A stretch of 64,000 nt of DNA, taken from positions 1-64,000 of the forward strand of contig NZ_BATI01000017.1 of assembly GCF_000467105.1 (NCBI RefSeq). Direction: 5' to 3'. The DNA is from Aquipseudomonas alcaligenes NBRC 14159 (GTDB taxonomy: Bacteria; Pseudomonadota; Gammaproteobacteria; Pseudomonadales; Pseudomonadaceae). The translations under genes were made by a program, and so were the position numbers. Shown here in pieces: positions 33,334-41,887 of the stretch (position 1 is the stretch's first letter; each line of letters opens with the position of its first letter). Below the pieces are notes generated by a model, which did not search any database, was not told where the DNA came from, and saw only the letters and a program-made list of their open reading frames with translations.

Positions 33334-34089
33334 ATGCGTGCCTGGCTGCTGGGGTTGCTGTTGTGTCTGGTGGGCTTCGGCGTACAGGCTGACGAGCCTC
33401 TGCCCGCACAGGTGAACCTGGTCAGCGAGCACTGGGCCGGGCACACCAATGCCGATGGCAGCGGCCTGGCCTGGGAGATCATGCGCGTGGTGTTCGAGCC
33501 CGCGGGCGTGAAGCTGAACTACCAGCTGGTGCCCTACACCCGTGCCATTGGCCTGGTGCAGCGGGGCGAGGCCGATGCCTGGCTGGGTTCTTATCGCAAC
33601 GAGATCAGCGAACGCATCATCTACCCGCGCAGCCCCTACGATGCCGATCGCATCGTTGCCCTGTCCCTGCGCAGCGCGCCGGAGGCCACCCTGCAGAACA
33701 TCGGCCGCTACCGCCTGGCCTGGATGCGTGGCTACGATTACCAGCACTATCTGCCTGGCGTACAGCATTTCCAGGAGATCCAGCGCCGCGTCGGCATCCT
33801 GCGCATGCTCGAACTGGGGCACGCCGACTTCTACCTAGATGCCTCCACCGAAGTTGAGGATTTACTGCATGAGGGCTCCGACCCTGCGCTCTTTCGCACA
33901 ACCGAGCTGATCCGCTTGCCCCTCTATGCCGGCTTTGCCGATACTGCCCGCGGCCGCGCCCTGGTCGAGCTCTTCGACCGGCGCATGGCCGAGCTGCTGC
34001 GCGATGGCGAACTGCGCCCGATCTTCCGCCGCTGGCAGCAGCCGTACCCCTTTGACGAGGACATGGAGATCCCCGATGCGTCGCCTTGA
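33334..34089 (+). CDS. Periplasmic solute-binding protein, SBP_bac_3-like
   Basis: 251 residues with signal peptide MRAWLLGLLLCLVGFGVQA and GGAGG upstream. The body follows the extracellular solute-binding family 3 pattern (GLAWEIMRVVFEPAGVKLNYQLVPYTRAIGLVQRGEADAWLGSY, then LELGHADFYLDAS). No permease or ATPase is adjacent, so it may be a stand-alone sensor-type or orphan binding protein. The ligand is unknown. Its 3' end overlaps the aspartic protease start by 14 bp. Confidence 0.8.
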   Translation: MRAWLLGLLLCLVGFGVQADEPLPAQVNLVSEHWAGHTNADGSGLAWEIMRVVFEPAGVKLNYQLVPYTRAIGLVQRGEADAWLGSYRNEISERIIYPRSPYDADRIVALSLRSAPEATLQNIGRYRLAWMRGYDYQHYLPGVQHFQEIQRRVGILRMLELGHADFYLDASTEVEDLLHEGSDPALFRTTELIRLPLYAGFADTARGRALVELFDRRMAELLRDGELRPIFRRWQQPYPFDEDMEIPDASP

Positions 34090-34731
34090 GCTGTTCGCTG
34101 CCAGCGTGCTGCTGGCCCTGTGCCCCGTGCTGCAGGCCGAGACCCAGGTGCAGGTAGTGGGGTTGTTCCCCAACGCGGCGGTGTTGCTGGTCGACGGTCA
34201 GCGCAAGCTGGTGCGGGCCGGCCAGGTCGGCCCGGGTGGCGTCAAAGTGATCAGTGCCGACAGCAAGGGGGCGGTGCTGGAGGTCGATGGCGTGCAGCGC
34301 AGTTACGCCATGACCCGGGAATACAACCAGGCCGGCAGCTCGGAGCCGCAGAAGGCTCAGCTCAGCTCAGCATCAGCCGTGGCGCGGGCAATCACTACTG
34401 GGTCGCCGGCTCCATCGAGGGCCATCCGGTGCAGTTCCTGGTCGACACCGGGGCCACTTCGGTGGCGATGAACGAGAGCCAGGCGCGCATGCTCGGCATC
34501 GACTACCGCGTCAAGGGCCGGGCCATGGTGGCTAGCACGGCCGGTGGCAACGTCAAGGCCTGGCAGATCAAGCTCGACAGCGTCAAGGTCGGGGCCCTCG
34601 AGGTTCTGGGGGTCGAGGCGGCGGTGCTCGAGGGGGATTCGCCCACCGAGGTGCTGCTGGGCATGAGCTTCCTCAGTCGGGTGCGCTGGCGCGAGGAAAA
34701 CGGCGTACTGCAGTTGGAATCCAAGTTCTAG
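34076..34731 (+). pseudogene. Retropepsin-like aspartic protease, frameshifted at a GCTCA repeat
   Basis: The reading frame from ATG 34076 encodes a signal peptide (MRRLELFAASVLLALCPVLQA) and about 95 residues up to PQKAQL, then leaves frame. The remaining protease domain continues in another frame to TAG 34731, with the catalytic motif FLVDTGATSVAMN, the flap region [13 protein letters not shown] and [10 protein letters not shown]. The break falls in three tandem GCTCA units (34355-34369). Removing one unit restores a single frame reading PQKAQLSISRGAGNHYW. The product would be a periplasmic clan AA aspartic protease of the TIGR02281 type. This may be a real mutation, a phase-variable tract or a sequencing error. 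Confidence 0.85.
34355..34369 (+). repeat. Pentanucleotide tandem repeat (GCTCA)x3
   Basis: Three perfect GCTCA units, followed by a partial GC, inside the aspartic protease gene. Two units would keep the gene in frame; three break it. Confidence 0.9.
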
Positions 34732-34809
34732 CCATCGCCCATGGCCGACCCATCGGCCGCTTCGATCCTTATCCCCGACAATTCAGGCTGCGCCGGGCGG
34801 CGTCGCGGC

Positions 34810-34818
34810 TGGTACAAT
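34810..34818 (+). promoter_or_regulatory. Extended -10 promoter of ribA
   Basis: TGGTACAAT combines the extended -10 TG with a near-consensus TACAAT 36 bp before the ribA GTG. No good -35 hexamer is visible at the usual spacing. Confidence 0.45.
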
Positions 34819-34853
34819 GCCGGCCTTTCTGTCGAACCTCACAGGAGCTCCCG

Positions 34854-35462
34854 GTGTCCGTCGTCTTCGTCGCCGCCTCCCAGCTGCCCACACCTTTCGC
34901 GGTCTTCACCATGCACGGTTTCCTCGATGAGGAGAGCGGCAAGGAGCACGTAGCCCTGACCCTGGGCGACGTCGCCGACGGCCAGCCGGTGCTGGGCCGT
35001 CTGCACTCCGAGTGCCTCACCGGCGATGCCCTGTTCAGCCAGCGCTGCGACTGTGGTGCCCAGCTTGAAGCCGCCCTGCGCGCCATCGCCACCGAGGGCC
35101 GTGGCGTGCTTCTGTACCTGCGCCAGGAAGGCCGGGGTATCGGCCTGCTGAACAAGATCCGCGCCTACGAGCTGCAGGATGGTGGCGCCGACACCGTCGA
35201 GGCCAACGAGCGCCTGGGCTTCGCCGCCGACCAGCGTGACTACTCGATCTGCCAGCCGATGCTCGACCACCTGGGCATCCGCTCGGTCCTGCTGATGACC
35301 AACAACCCGCGCAAGGTCAAGGCGCTGGAAGGTTTCGGCGTACGCGTCGCCGAGCGCCGCCCGCTGGAAATCGGCCTCAACCCGCACAACCGCAAGTACC
35401 TGGCGACCAAGGCCGGCAAGCTCGGCCACATGCTGGGCCTGAAACACCAGGAAGAAGAGTGA
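34854..35462 (+). CDS. ribA: GTP cyclohydrolase II
   Basis: 202 residues from GTG 34854 with CAGGAG upstream. The zinc cluster is complete: Cys54, Cys65, Cys67 in HSECLTGD...CDCG. Further motifs are [16 protein letters not shown] and [18 protein letters not shown]. It opens GTP to start riboflavin synthesis. It is separate from the main rib cluster and supplies the activity that the degenerate RibA-like domain at the ribBA C-terminus cannot. TGA and the next ATG overlap (TGATG). Confidence 0.97.
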   Translation: MSVVFVAASQLPTPFAVFTMHGFLDEESGKEHVALTLGDVADGQPVLGRLHSECLTGDALFSQRCDCGAQLEAALRAIATEGRGVLLYLRQEGRGIGLLNKIRAYELQDGGADTVEANERLGFAADQRDYSICQPMLDHLGIRSVLLMTNNPRKVKALEGFGVRVAERRPLEIGLNPHNRKYLATKAGKLGHMLGLKHQEEE

Positions 35463-35881
35463 TGACCCGCGCCGAGGTGCGTCGCCGTCTGGCCCTGGAA
35501 TGGTGGCGCTGGCTCGGCTTTGCCCTGGCGCCGCTGTTCTTCCTCAACCTGCTGTTCGGCGGCAGCCAGGCGCTGGGCAGCGTGCTGGAAATGCCGTTGT
35601 TCATCGCCGGCGTAGCTTCCATGTTCGTCAGCCTGCCGCTGTTCTCCGCCTACAAGCGCGCGCTGATCGCCACCCAGGCCGCGCTGGATGGCGAGCATGA
35701 GCGCGAGGCCTGGCTGGCGCTGGCGGTGCAGCGGCGCAAGGCCTTCCTCGGTGCCGGCCTGCCGGCCTGGATCGCCGCCATTGCTCTGTTCAGCGGGCTC
35801 AATACCGTTGCGCTGATCCTCCTGGCCCTGAGCAGCGTGGTGCTGCTCTGCCTGTATCGCATTCCCCGCCAGCTGGGTTGA
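35462..35881 (+). CDS. Small inner-membrane protein, unknown function
   Basis: 139 residues with four likely membrane segments: FALAPLFFLNLLFG, MPLFIAGVASMFVSLPLF, AGLPAWIAAIALFSGL and NTVALILLALSSVVLLCL. Between helices 2 and 3 lies an amphipathic charged helix (YKRALIATQAALDGEHEREAWLALAV). I recognise no named family. It is translated with ribA and btuF (overlapping stop/start on both sides), an arrangement I recall from P. aeruginosa. No evidence links it directly to riboflavin or cobalamin. Confidence 0.75.
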   Translation: MTRAEVRRRLALEWWRWLGFALAPLFFLNLLFGGSQALGSVLEMPLFIAGVASMFVSLPLFSAYKRALIATQAALDGEHEREAWLALAVQRRKAFLGAGLPAWIAAIALFSGLNTVALILLALSSVVLLCLYRIPRQLG

Positions 35882-36678
35882 TGCGCGCACTGCTGGCGGC
35901 CTGCCTGCTCGCCCTCAGCCCGGCGCTGACGGCGGCCGAACGTGTGGTCAGCCTGGCCCCTTCGATGTCGGAAATCATGCTGGAGCTGGGCGCCGAGTCG
36001 CGCCTGGTCGGCCTGCTCGATGGCGGGCCGCGCCCACCGGCGCTGGCGGGTGTGCCTTCAGTTGGGCGCTATGGCCAGGTCGAGCTGGAAACACTGCTGG
36101 CGCTCAAGCCGGACCTGCTGTTGCTCTGGCCCGGCAGTGTGCCGGCGGCCCAGCAGGCACAGCTGCGGGCCTTCGATATCCCGCTGTATGTCGGCGAGCC
36201 TCATGATCTGCAGGCGTTGGCCGAACAGTTCGCCGAAGTGGGCCGGCTGGTCGGTACCGAGGCCCGCGGGCGCGAGCTGCGCGAGCGCTTCATCACGCGC
36301 CTGGCCGAGCTGCGTCAGCGCTATCGCCGCGAGCCGCCGCTGGCGGTGTTCTATCAGGTCTGGAACGAGCCGCTGTATACCCTCGGCGGGCGGCAGATCG
36401 TCAGCGACGCGCTGCGGGTGTGTGGCGCGCGCAACGTGTTCGCCGATCTGCAGTTGCCGGCACCTCAGGTCAATGTCGAGGCGGTGCTGGGCCGCGCGCC
36501 CGAGGTGATTGTCGCTGGCAGCGAGGCCGAGCTGCAGCGCTGGCGAGCCTGGCCGCAGCTGCCCGCGGTGCGTCTGGGCCAGCTGTGGACGGTACCGGAC
36601 AAGGGCCTGGAGCGGCCCAGCTTCCAGATGCTGGCGGCCACCGAACAGCTCTGCGAACTGTTGGCCAGGGCCCGTTGA
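35881..36678 (+). CDS. btuF: Cobalamin-binding periplasmic protein BtuF-like
   Basis: 265 residues with signal peptide ending LTAAE. The helical-backbone binding fold starts RVVSLAPSMSEIMLELGAESRLVG and includes GRYGQVELETLLALKPDLLLLWPG, VFYQVWNEPLYTLGGRQIVSDAL and NVEAVLGRAPEVIVAG. This pattern is BtuF/iron-siderophore binding protein. The adjacent, convergent btuB gene with a cobalamin riboswitch favours vitamin B12 as ligand. No btuCD genes are in the window. Confidence 0.85.
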   Translation: MRALLAACLLALSPALTAAERVVSLAPSMSEIMLELGAESRLVGLLDGGPRPPALAGVPSVGRYGQVELETLLALKPDLLLLWPGSVPAAQQAQLRAFDIPLYVGEPHDLQALAEQFAEVGRLVGTEARGRELRERFITRLAELRQRYRREPPLAVFYQVWNEPLYTLGGRQIVSDALRVCGARNVFADLQLPAPQVNVEAVLGRAPEVIVAGSEAELQRWRAWPQLPAVRLGQLWTVPDKGLERPSFQMLAATEQLCELLARAR

Positions 36679-36691
36679 GGCATTAAGTAAA

Positions 36692-36711
36692 AAGGCCCCT
36701 CGCGGGGCCTT
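36692..36711. terminator. Bidirectional hairpin between btuF and btuB
   Basis: AAGGCCCC / GGGGCCTT with a 4-nt loop, preceded by an A-run that gives a T-run on the minus strand. It lies between the convergent btuF and btuB stop codons, so it fits btuB termination best. Confidence 0.7.
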
Positions 36712-36717
36712 GTGCGT

Positions 36718-38604
36718 TTACAGCCTGGGCGTCCAGACGAACCCGAGCAGTGCCGTGCGGCCTTCCTGGCGGTAGCCGTAGCGCTCGCCTTCGTGCTCGT
36801 ACAGGGCGCGCTGGTAGTCCTTGTCCAGCAGGTTGTCGATCTTCGCTTCCAGCTTCAGCTCGCCGGTGGCCTGCCAGCTGCCGCGCAGGCCGAGCAGGCC
36901 GTAGCCGCCCAGTTCGTGCTGGTTGTCCGGGTCGTCGTAGCTGCTGCTCGCCAGCTGCCAGGTGGCGCCGACGGCGAAGGCACCGAAGGCGCGGTCCAGG
37001 TCCAGGCTGAGGGTGCGGCGGGCGCGGCGATTGAGGGTGTGGCCGCTGTCGCGGTCGCGCGGGTCGACGAAGGCGATGCCGAGCTGGCCCTGCCAGCCGA
37101 ACAGCTCCTGCTGCAGGTTGGCCTCGAAGCCGTGGATACGGGCTTCGGCGATGTTCTGCGGGATGAAGTCCTGGTCGCTGGCGATCGCGTCCTCGATATC
37201 GGTGCGATACAGCGAGGCCTCCAGGCGCGTGCGCTCGGCCAGCTGGCTGCGCCACTGCAGCTCGTAGCTCTTCGAGTGCTCGGGCTTGAGGTCCGGGTTG
37301 CTGTAGTCCGGGTAGTAGAGGTCGTTGAAGGTCGGCGCGCGGAAGCCCTCGCTGTACGACAGCACCAGGTCATTGGCGGCGTTCAGCGGCAGGGTCAGGG
37401 CGCCGCTCCAGGTGTTCTCGCTGCCGAACTGCTCGTTCTTGTCGTGGCGCACGCCCAGCTCGGTGGAGAAGTGCTCGCTCTCATAGCGATGCTGGACAAA
37501 CGCCGCCTGGTTCCAGCGCTGCTGCTCGGCGAAGGCGGTGTTGCTGTTGAGCTGGTCCTCGTACCACTCGCCACCCAGCAGCAGGCTGTGGCTGTCGCTC
37601 AGGGCCAGGGTGTTGAGCCAGTTCACCGAGTCGCGGTAGGTGTTGAACACGCCACGCTCGTCGCTCAGCTTGTCCAGGCTTTCCTCGCGGTTCTCGCTGT
37701 GACCGACTTCCAGGCGGCTGCTCCACAGGTCGTTGACCTGCGCGTCCAGGTAGCTGGACACGCTGCTGAGGGTGAAGTCGCTGTAGGGCTCCTGGCCGAC
37801 CGACTCGAAGGTGGTCATGTCGAAACGGCCGAAGGGATTGTCGAACTCGGTACGGCCGCGCTGGTCGAGGACGTTGACGCCGGCTTCCAGGCTGTCGCTG
37901 AAGCTGTGGCTGAGGCTGAGGCTGAAGGCCTTGTTGCGGTAGGCGTCGTGGTCCTGGTCGGAGTCGTAGGAAGGGCCGGTACGGTCAATGCCGTCGGTTT
38001 CGTCGAGGCTACCGGCCAGGCTGAAGCGGGTTTGCGCGTCGCCGCCGGAGATGCCGGCGCTGCGCCGCCAGCTGGCATTGCTGCCGTAGCCCATGCGCAC
38101 GAAGGGCTGCAGGCCCTCGCCGGCACTGCGGCGGGTGAAGATCTGCACCACGCCGCCAATGGCGTCGGCGCCGTACACCGCCGAACGCGGGCCGCGCAGC
38201 ACTTCGACGCGTTCGATCTGGTCGACATTGAGGAACTGCAGGTTGCTGTCGCCGGAGCTGGCCGAGGCGATGCGCATGCCGTCCACCAGCAGCAGGCTCT
38301 GGGCCGACTTGGTGCCGCGGATATACAGGCTGGCCAGGCTGCCGGCGCCGTTGTCGGTTACCTGCACGCCGGGTACGCGGCGCAGTAGATCGCTGACCGA
38401 GGCAGGCTGCAGACGTTCGATGTCGGCGCGGGTGAACACGGTGCTCGCCGTGCTGCTGGCATCGCGCTGCTGCACGTCGCGGTTGGCGCTGATCAGCGTC
38501 TCGGGCAGCTTGAGCGCGGCGTCCTGGCCGGCGGCCAGCGCGAGACCGGCAGGCAGCAGGGCCAGGCTCAGGGCCGAGAGAGGCAGGGTGTGAGACAGTT
38601 TCAT
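36718..38604 (-). CDS. btuB: TonB-dependent vitamin B12 receptor BtuB
   Basis: 628 residues with signal peptide (MKLSHTLPLSALSLALLPAGLALA). A TonB box-like segment LPETLISA is followed by the plug domain (RADIERLQPASVSDLLRRVPGVQV, GTKSAQSLLLVDGMR, IERVEVLRGPRSAVYGADAIGGVVQIFT). The 22-strand barrel ends in FVWTPRL. It imports cobalamin across the outer membrane using TonB energy. A cobalamin riboswitch covers its leader, and btuF is convergent. GAGG lies 7 nt before the ATG. Confidence 0.95.
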   Translation of the reverse strand: MKLSHTLPLSALSLALLPAGLALAAGQDAALKLPETLISANRDVQQRDASSTASTVFTRADIERLQPASVSDLLRRVPGVQVTDNGAGSLASLYIRGTKSAQSLLLVDGMRIASASSGDSNLQFLNVDQIERVEVLRGPRSAVYGADAIGGVVQIFTRRSAGEGLQPFVRMGYGSNASWRRSAGISGGDAQTRFSLAGSLDETDGIDRTGPSYDSDQDHDAYRNKAFSLSLSHSFSDSLEAGVNVLDQRGRTEFDNPFGRFDMTTFESVGQEPYSDFTLSSVSSYLDAQVNDLWSSRLEVGHSENREESLDKLSDERGVFNTYRDSVNWLNTLALSDSHSLLLGGEWYEDQLNSNTAFAEQQRWNQAAFVQHRYESEHFSTELGVRHDKNEQFGSENTWSGALTLPLNAANDLVLSYSEGFRAPTFNDLYYPDYSNPDLKPEHSKSYELQWRSQLAERTRLEASLYRTDIEDAIASDQDFIPQNIAEARIHGFEANLQQELFGWQGQLGIAFVDPRDRDSGHTLNRRARRTLSLDLDRAFGAFAVGATWQLASSSYDDPDNQHELGGYGLLGLRGSWQATGELKLEAKIDNLLDKDYQRALYEHEGERYGYRQEGRTALLGFVWTPRL

Positions 38605-38689
38605 CGGGGTTCCTCAAAGACAAAGACTTCGAGGAGGGCAGAAAGCAGGCGCGCGGCTGCACCTGACGGTGCGGCCCTCCGCAACACCA

Positions 38690-38875
38690 GTCGAATCCGT
38701 CAGGCCGGTCTCCGGGCTCTCGATTCCGCTCCGCGCGCCTTCCCGGTTGACCCAGTGGCTGTTGCGCGGACCTGCAGCAGGGCTGCGATCGATTACCGTT
38801 GCGGGGGCAGCGCCGGGATTGCTCATGGAGCGCACCGGCTTCCCGATTATCGCCGGCATTGACCGGCGCACCTGG
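38690..38875 (-). promoter_or_regulatory. Cobalamin riboswitch upstream of btuB
   Basis: Read on the minus strand: GGGAAGCCGGTG, AATCCCGGCGCTGCCCCCGC, AACGGTAA, the B12 box CAGCCACTG, then GGGAAGGC and AGCCCGGAGACCGGCC. These are the ordered conserved blocks of the btuB leader. A further hairpin (GGAGGGC/GCCCTCC, arms 38674-38680 and 38633-38639) lies between the aptamer and the start and is a likely expression platform. It occupies the gene-free stretch 38605-38940. Bound adenosylcobalamin should reduce BtuB synthesis. Confidence 0.95.
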
Positions 38876-38881
38876 TGGATA

Positions 38882-38911
38882 ACAAAACGCCGCGCACCTT
38901 AGTGCACGGCG
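38882..38911 (-). terminator. Rho-independent terminator of dxs
   Basis: On the minus strand an imperfect stem ACGCCGTGCAC / GTGCGCGGCGT with a 4-nt loop is followed by TTTTGTT. It lies 30 bp after the dxs stop and just before the btuB riboswitch, insulating the two. Confidence 0.75.
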
Positions 38912-38940
38912 TGTTGAAGCTCAAGCAAGTTTAGCGTGGC

Positions 38941-40845
38941 TTAGCTTGAACTTTGCTCAAGTTGCTGCAGGCGGCGACGGACGGCCGCTTCGATGCCGGC
39001 CTGGTCCAGGCCGCACTCGGCGAGCATCTGCGCCGGCTTGGCGTGCTCCACGTAGTAATCGGGCAGGCCCAGGTGCAGCAGCGGCTTGACCAGGTTCTCG
39101 GCGGCGAGGAACTCGCTGACCGCGCTGCCTGCGCCGCCCATCACGGCGTTTTCCTCGATGGTCACCAGCAGCGCGTGGCTGGCCGCCAGTTCGCGCAGCA
39201 GGGCTTCGTCCAGGGGTTTGACGAAGCGCATGTCGACCACCGTGGCATCCAGGCTTTCGCCCACGCGCAGGGCCTCGGCCAGCTGCACGCCGAAGACCAG
39301 CAGGGCGACGCCCTGGCCCTGGCGGCGCACCACGGCCTTGCCAATCTCGACACCTTCCAGGGCCGGGTCGATGGCCGCGTTGGGGCCGCTGCCACGCGGA
39401 TAACGCACGGCTGCCGGGCCCTGGAAGTGGTAGCCGGTGGTCAGTAGCTGGCGCAGTTCGTTCTCTTCGCTGGGGGTGGCGATGAGCATGCCGGGGATGC
39501 AACGCAGGTAGGAGATGTCGAAGCTGCCGGCGTGGGTCGGACCGTCTTCGCCGACCAGGCCGGCACGGTCGATGGCGAACAGCACATCGAGGTTCTGCAC
39601 CGCCACGTCGTGGATCAGCTGGTCGTAGGCGCGCTGCAGGAAGGTGGAGTAGATCGCCACCACCGGCTTGGCGCCGTCGCAGGCCATGCCGGCGGCCAGC
39701 GTCACCGCATGCTGCTCGGCGATGGCCACGTCGAAGTAGCGCTCGGGGAAGCGCTCGCTGAAGGCCACCAGGTCCGAGCCTTCCTTCATCGCCGGGGTGA
39801 TGCCGACCAGGCGCGGATCTGCGGCGGCCATATCACACAGCCACTGACCGAACACGCCGGAATACTTGGGCCCGGACGGCTGCTTGGGCGCCACCGGGGC
39901 GTTGATCGGCTCCAGCTTGGTGATGGCGTGGTAGCCGATCGGGTCGGCCTCGGCCGGGGCGAAGCCCTTGCCCTTCTTGGTCACCACGTGGAGGAACTGC
40001 GGGCCCTCCAGGTCGCGCATGTTGCGCAGCGTGGCGACGAGTGTGGGCAGGTCGTGGCCGTCGATCGGGCCGACGTAGTTCCAGCCCAGCTCCTCGAACA
40101 GGGTGCCGGGCACCAGCATGCCCTTGGCATGTTCTTCGACCTTGCGCGCGATCTCCCAGGCGCCGGGCAGGCGCGAGAGGATCTTCTTGCTGCCTTCGCG
40201 CATGCTTGAGTAAGTGCGGCTGGAGATGATCTTGGCCAGGTAGTTGGACAGGCCGCCGACGTTCTTGGAGATCGACATGTCGTTGTCGTTGAGCACGACC
40301 AGCATGTTGGCCTTGACGTCGGAGGCGTGGTTGAGCGCCTCGAAGGCCATGCCGGCGGTCAGCGCGCCGTCGCCGATCACCGCCACTGCCTTGCGCTTGC
40401 TGCCCTGCAGGCGCGCGGCGATGGCCATGCCCAGCGCGGCGCTGATGCTGGTGCTGGAGTGGCCGACGCCAAAGGTGTCGTACTCGCTCTCGCTGCGCCG
40501 CGGGAAGGCGGCCAGGCCGTCCTTCTGGCGCAGGCTGCCCATGCGCTCGCGGCGGCCGGTGAGGATCTTGTGCGGGTAGGCTTGGTGGCCGACGTCCCAC
40601 ACCAGGCGGTCATCCGGCGTATCGAAGATGTAGTGCAGGGCGATGGTCAGCTCGACCACGCCGAGACCGGCACCGAAGTGCCCGCCGGTCTGCCCGACGC
40701 TGTACAGCAGGTACTGGCGCAGCTCGTCGGCAAGGCTTTCCAGCTCGCCTTCCGCCAGGCGACGCAGGCCGTCCGGGGTGTCGGCGCGGTCGAGCAGCGG
40801 CGTGGCGGGCCGCTCGCGGGGGATTTCGTGGAAGGTGGTCGGCAT
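38941..40845 (-). CDS. dxs: 1-deoxy-D-xylulose-5-phosphate synthase
   Basis: 634 residues with the transketolase-like layout: [31 protein letters not shown], the TPP motif [17 protein letters not shown]...NDNDMSIS, then GFAPAEADP, the pyrimidine-binding half [16 protein letters not shown] and [18 protein letters not shown] condenses pyruvate and glyceraldehyde 3-phosphate in the first step of the MEP isoprenoid pathway. In most pseudomonads it lies directly after ispA; here three unrelated genes intervene. Confidence 0.97.
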   Translation of the reverse strand: MPTTFHEIPRERPATPLLDRADTPDGLRRLAEGELESLADELRQYLLYSVGQTGGHFGAGLGVVELTIALHYIFDTPDDRLVWDVGHQAYPHKILTGRRERMGSLRQKDGLAAFPRRSESEYDTFGVGHSSTSISAALGMAIAARLQGSKRKAVAVIGDGALTAGMAFEALNHASDVKANMLVVLNDNDMSISKNVGGLSNYLAKIISSRTYSSMREGSKKILSRLPGAWEIARKVEEHAKGMLVPGTLFEELGWNYVGPIDGHDLPTLVATLRNMRDLEGPQFLHVVTKKGKGFAPAEADPIGYHAITKLEPINAPVAPKQPSGPKYSGVFGQWLCDMAAADPRLVGITPAMKEGSDLVAFSERFPERYFDVAIAEQHAVTLAAGMACDGAKPVVAIYSTFLQRAYDQLIHDVAVQNLDVLFAIDRAGLVGEDGPTHAGSFDISYLRCIPGMLIATPSEENELRQLLTTGYHFQGPAAVRYPRGSGPNAAIDPALEGVEIGKAVVRRQGQGVALLVFGVQLAEALRVGESLDATVVDMRFVKPLDEALLRELAASHALLVTIEENAVMGGAGSAVSEFLAAENLVKPLLHLGLPDYYVEHAKPAQMLAECGLDQAGIEAAVRRRLQQLEQSSS

Positions 40846-40926
40846 CAGGCAGATCGTTATAGGCGTACAAAAGATGCGGCAGTTTACCCGAAGCGCTGGG
40901 AACAGCCCAAACGACCTGTAACGCGA

Positions 40927-41877
40927 TCAGACGGCGGGGTAGTGGCGACCGAGGAAATCCAGCAGCAGCGTGTTGACCCGCGGGCCGTCCTCGCTCTGTA
41001 GCCAGTGGCCGCAGCCGGGCAGCAGGTGCTGTTCCAGCAGAGGCACCTTGGCCGCCATGCGTGCCAGGGTCGGTGCCTCGAAGCGGCCGACCGGGTCGTG
41101 TTCGCCGAGCAGGAACAGAGTGGGCTGGCGCACCTGCAGTTCGGCCAGTGGCTCGGTGCGCTGCCAGTTGCGCTCGAAGTTGCGGTACCAGTTGAGCGCG
41201 CCGTAAAAGCCGCGGCCGGCGAAGGTGCTTTCGTAGATGGCGAACAGTGCGGGCGAGCACCAGGCCGGCAGCGGCAGATCGGCAAGGCCGTCGAACAGCT
41301 TGGCGTCTGCCGCCTTGTCGGCTAGCAGCGCGCCGCCCAGGCCGCCGAGCAGCAGGCGCAGGCTGCGGCCGATGTCGGCGTCCAGCTCGGCCTCGGCCAG
41401 GCCCGGTTGCTGGAAGTAGAGGATGTAGTGGAAGCGCCCGGCGTAGGCCGTGCGCATCATCTCGATGGCCGGACGTTTCGGGCGCCCGCCGAAGGGCACG
41501 GAGAGCGCGCCGAGCGCCTGCACCCGCGCGGGTTCCAGCAGGGCCAGGTGCCAGGCCACCGGCGCGCCCCAGTCGTGGCCGACCACGGCGACGCGGGTGT
41601 GGCCGAGGGCGTCCATGGCGGCCTGGATATCGCCGCACAGGGTCAGCAGGTCATAGGCGGCCGGGTCGCGTGGCGCGCTGCTCTGGCCGTAGCCGCGCAT
41701 CTCCGGGGCGAATACCCGGTAACCGGCCTTGCTCAGCGCCTCGATCTGCGGATGCCAGGCGTACCAGCACTCGGGAAAGCCGTGCAGCAGCCACACCGGA
41801 CGGCCATCGGCCGGGCCGGCGCTGTAGAGGCTGAGGTCGATGCCGTTGACTGCCAGCAGCTGATTCTCGATAGGCAT
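40927..41877 (-). CDS. Alpha/beta hydrolase, epoxide-hydrolase-like
   Basis: 316 residues from ATG 41877 with AAGGAG upstream; the open frame extends further but without a better start. It has oxyanion motif [13 protein letters not shown], nucleophile elbow GHDWGAP (Asp), a cap domain, an acid in LLGEHDPVG and the catalytic His in [16 protein letters not shown] plus GHDWG is the soluble epoxide hydrolase signature (haloalkane dehalogenases differ in the loop). The gene starts 11 bp after the acyl-CoA carboxylase stop on the same strand, suggesting one operon for an acyl/epoxide substrate. Confidence 0.8.
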   Translation of the reverse strand: MPIENQLLAVNGIDLSLYSAGPADGRPVWLLHGFPECWYAWHPQIEALSKAGYRVFAPEMRGYGQSSAPRDPAAYDLLTLCGDIQAAMDALGHTRVAVVGHDWGAPVAWHLALLEPARVQALGALSVPFGGRPKRPAIEMMRTAYAGRFHYILYFQQPGLAEAELDADIGRSLRLLLGGLGGALLADKAADAKLFDGLADLPLPAWCSPALFAIYESTFAGRGFYGALNWYRNFERNWQRTEPLAELQVRQPTLFLLGEHDPVGRFEAPTLARMAAKVPLLEQHLLPGCGHWLQSEDGPRVNTLLLDFLGRHYPAV

Positions 41878-41887
41878 GTCGTGCTCC

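Noticed and set aside
38605..38940. Small coding genes in the gap upstream of btuB
   Set aside because: Short frames here overlap the cobalamin riboswitch and the dxs terminator and lack ribosome sites.
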